Of a DNA stretch of 64,000 nucleotides, positions 63,930-64,000 are shown one piece after another (position 1 is the stretch's first letter; each line of letters begins with the position of its first letter). Below the pieces are notes generated by a model that worked only from the letters and a program-made list of their open reading frames with translations, searched no databases and was not told where the DNA came from. Source of the stretch: Excoecaria cochinchinensis (lineage: Eukaryota; Streptophyta; Magnoliopsida; Malpighiales; Euphorbiaceae); contig CANTUQ010000058.1 of the NCBI GenBank assembly GCA_947683425.1, positions 17,864,437-17,928,436 on the forward strand, written 5' to 3'. A program made the position numbers and the translations under genes.

Positions 63930-64000
63930 GTTAGTGGTATCAGAGCATAGGTTTAGGCGTTTCTGGGTGTTGTTATGATTGTTCTGAGTTTCTTAGATGA
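63930..64000 (+). mobile_element. Start of an LTR retrotransposon internal region (partial)
   Basis: Satellite similarity stops at 63,929 and unrelated sequence follows to the window edge. It opens with a 5-bp spacer (GTTAG) and a tRNA primer binding site, then ATAGGTTTAGGCGTTTCTGG and a T-rich, non-coding leader. This is the arrangement of the untranslated leader just inside the 5' LTR of a plant Ty3/gypsy or Ty1/copia element running left to right. No gag or pol is inside the window, so the family is not determined; the leader would suit a gypsy element but that is a guess. The expected 5' LTR is replaced by the satellite. Confidence 0.75.
63935..63946 (+). other. Primer binding site, initiator tRNA-Met type
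   Basis: TGGTATCAGAGC is complementary to the 3' end (GCUCUGAUACCA) of plant initiator tRNA-Met, the usual primer for minus-strand synthesis in plant LTR retrotransposons. Twelve consecutive bases match, and the site is five bases after a CA dinucleotide, the canonical last two bases of an LTR. It occurs once in the window. Confidence 0.85.

Noticed and set aside
63900..63946. tRNA gene remnant, because of the tRNA-complementary bases
   Set aside because: Only the 12 bases complementary to the tRNA 3' end are present, with no cloverleaf, so it is a primer binding site.
63947..64000. Start of a gag coding region
   Set aside because: Only 54 bases remain after the primer site; the ATG in it opens no sustained frame. 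It is treated as untranslated leader.

Overview
The window is almost entirely one head-to-tail satellite DNA array. It runs from base 1, where the left edge is open, to about 63,929, and holds roughly 370 monomers (my estimate from mean spacing) in one orientation. I found no protein-coding gene, rRNA, tRNA or CRISPR array. The full-length monomer is 176 bp (about 45% G+C in the right-hand consensus). Shorter classes of 165, 166 and 167 bp differ by defined small deletions. Most monomers carry the same landmarks in order: GGATCC, AAGCTT, a 19-bp dyad (TTCGTCGGAATCCGACGAA), CCTAGG, GGTACC, and a run of spaced A-tracts. Monomer length near nucleosome spacing, higher-order repeats and a plant-type retrotransposon primer binding site at the right edge point to a plant nuclear genome, from pericentromeric, subtelomeric or other heterochromatin. 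The species cannot be fixed from the sequence. From memory, ~167-bp satellites linked to Del-type LTR retrotransposons have been described in ginseng, but I could not compare sequences.

Layout. Bases 1 to about 29,870 hold subfamily L (GAAAAATCG in the A-tract zone, TTCAGG, CGATTGG), with mixed 165/167/176-bp monomers and short, diverged higher-order repeats: a 1,014-bp hexamer, a 525-bp trimer, a 703-bp tetramer and a ~1.84-kb unit. From about 29,870 to 63,929 is subfamily R (GAGAAATCG, TTCGGG, CGATCGG), mostly 176 bp and much more homogeneous. R contains small islands of L-type monomers near 32.5-33.5, 40.0-40.3, 40.8-41.4 and 57.6-57.9 kb. These share junctions and so probably descend from one event.

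Between about 42.3 and 59.9 kb the R array is built of very similar multi-kilobase blocks: F1 3,305 bp, F2 2,630 bp, then a 5,211-bp superunit repeated as a 6,425-bp version. Their differences are whole-monomer gains and losses: a 675-bp, four-monomer loss in F2, a 528-bp trimer present in 1, 2, 2, 2 and 3 copies, and a 686-bp insertion. This is a readable record of unequal exchange.

The most interesting point is the right edge. The last monomer stops at ...CCGGTACA. Five bases later comes TGGTATCAGAGC, the initiator-tRNA-Met primer binding site of plant LTR retrotransposons. The satellite therefore sits where a 5' LTR should be. Either it grew out of an LTR, or the array is fused to a retroelement that lost its LTR. 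Block boundaries are read by eye and are good to about 50 bp unless stated.
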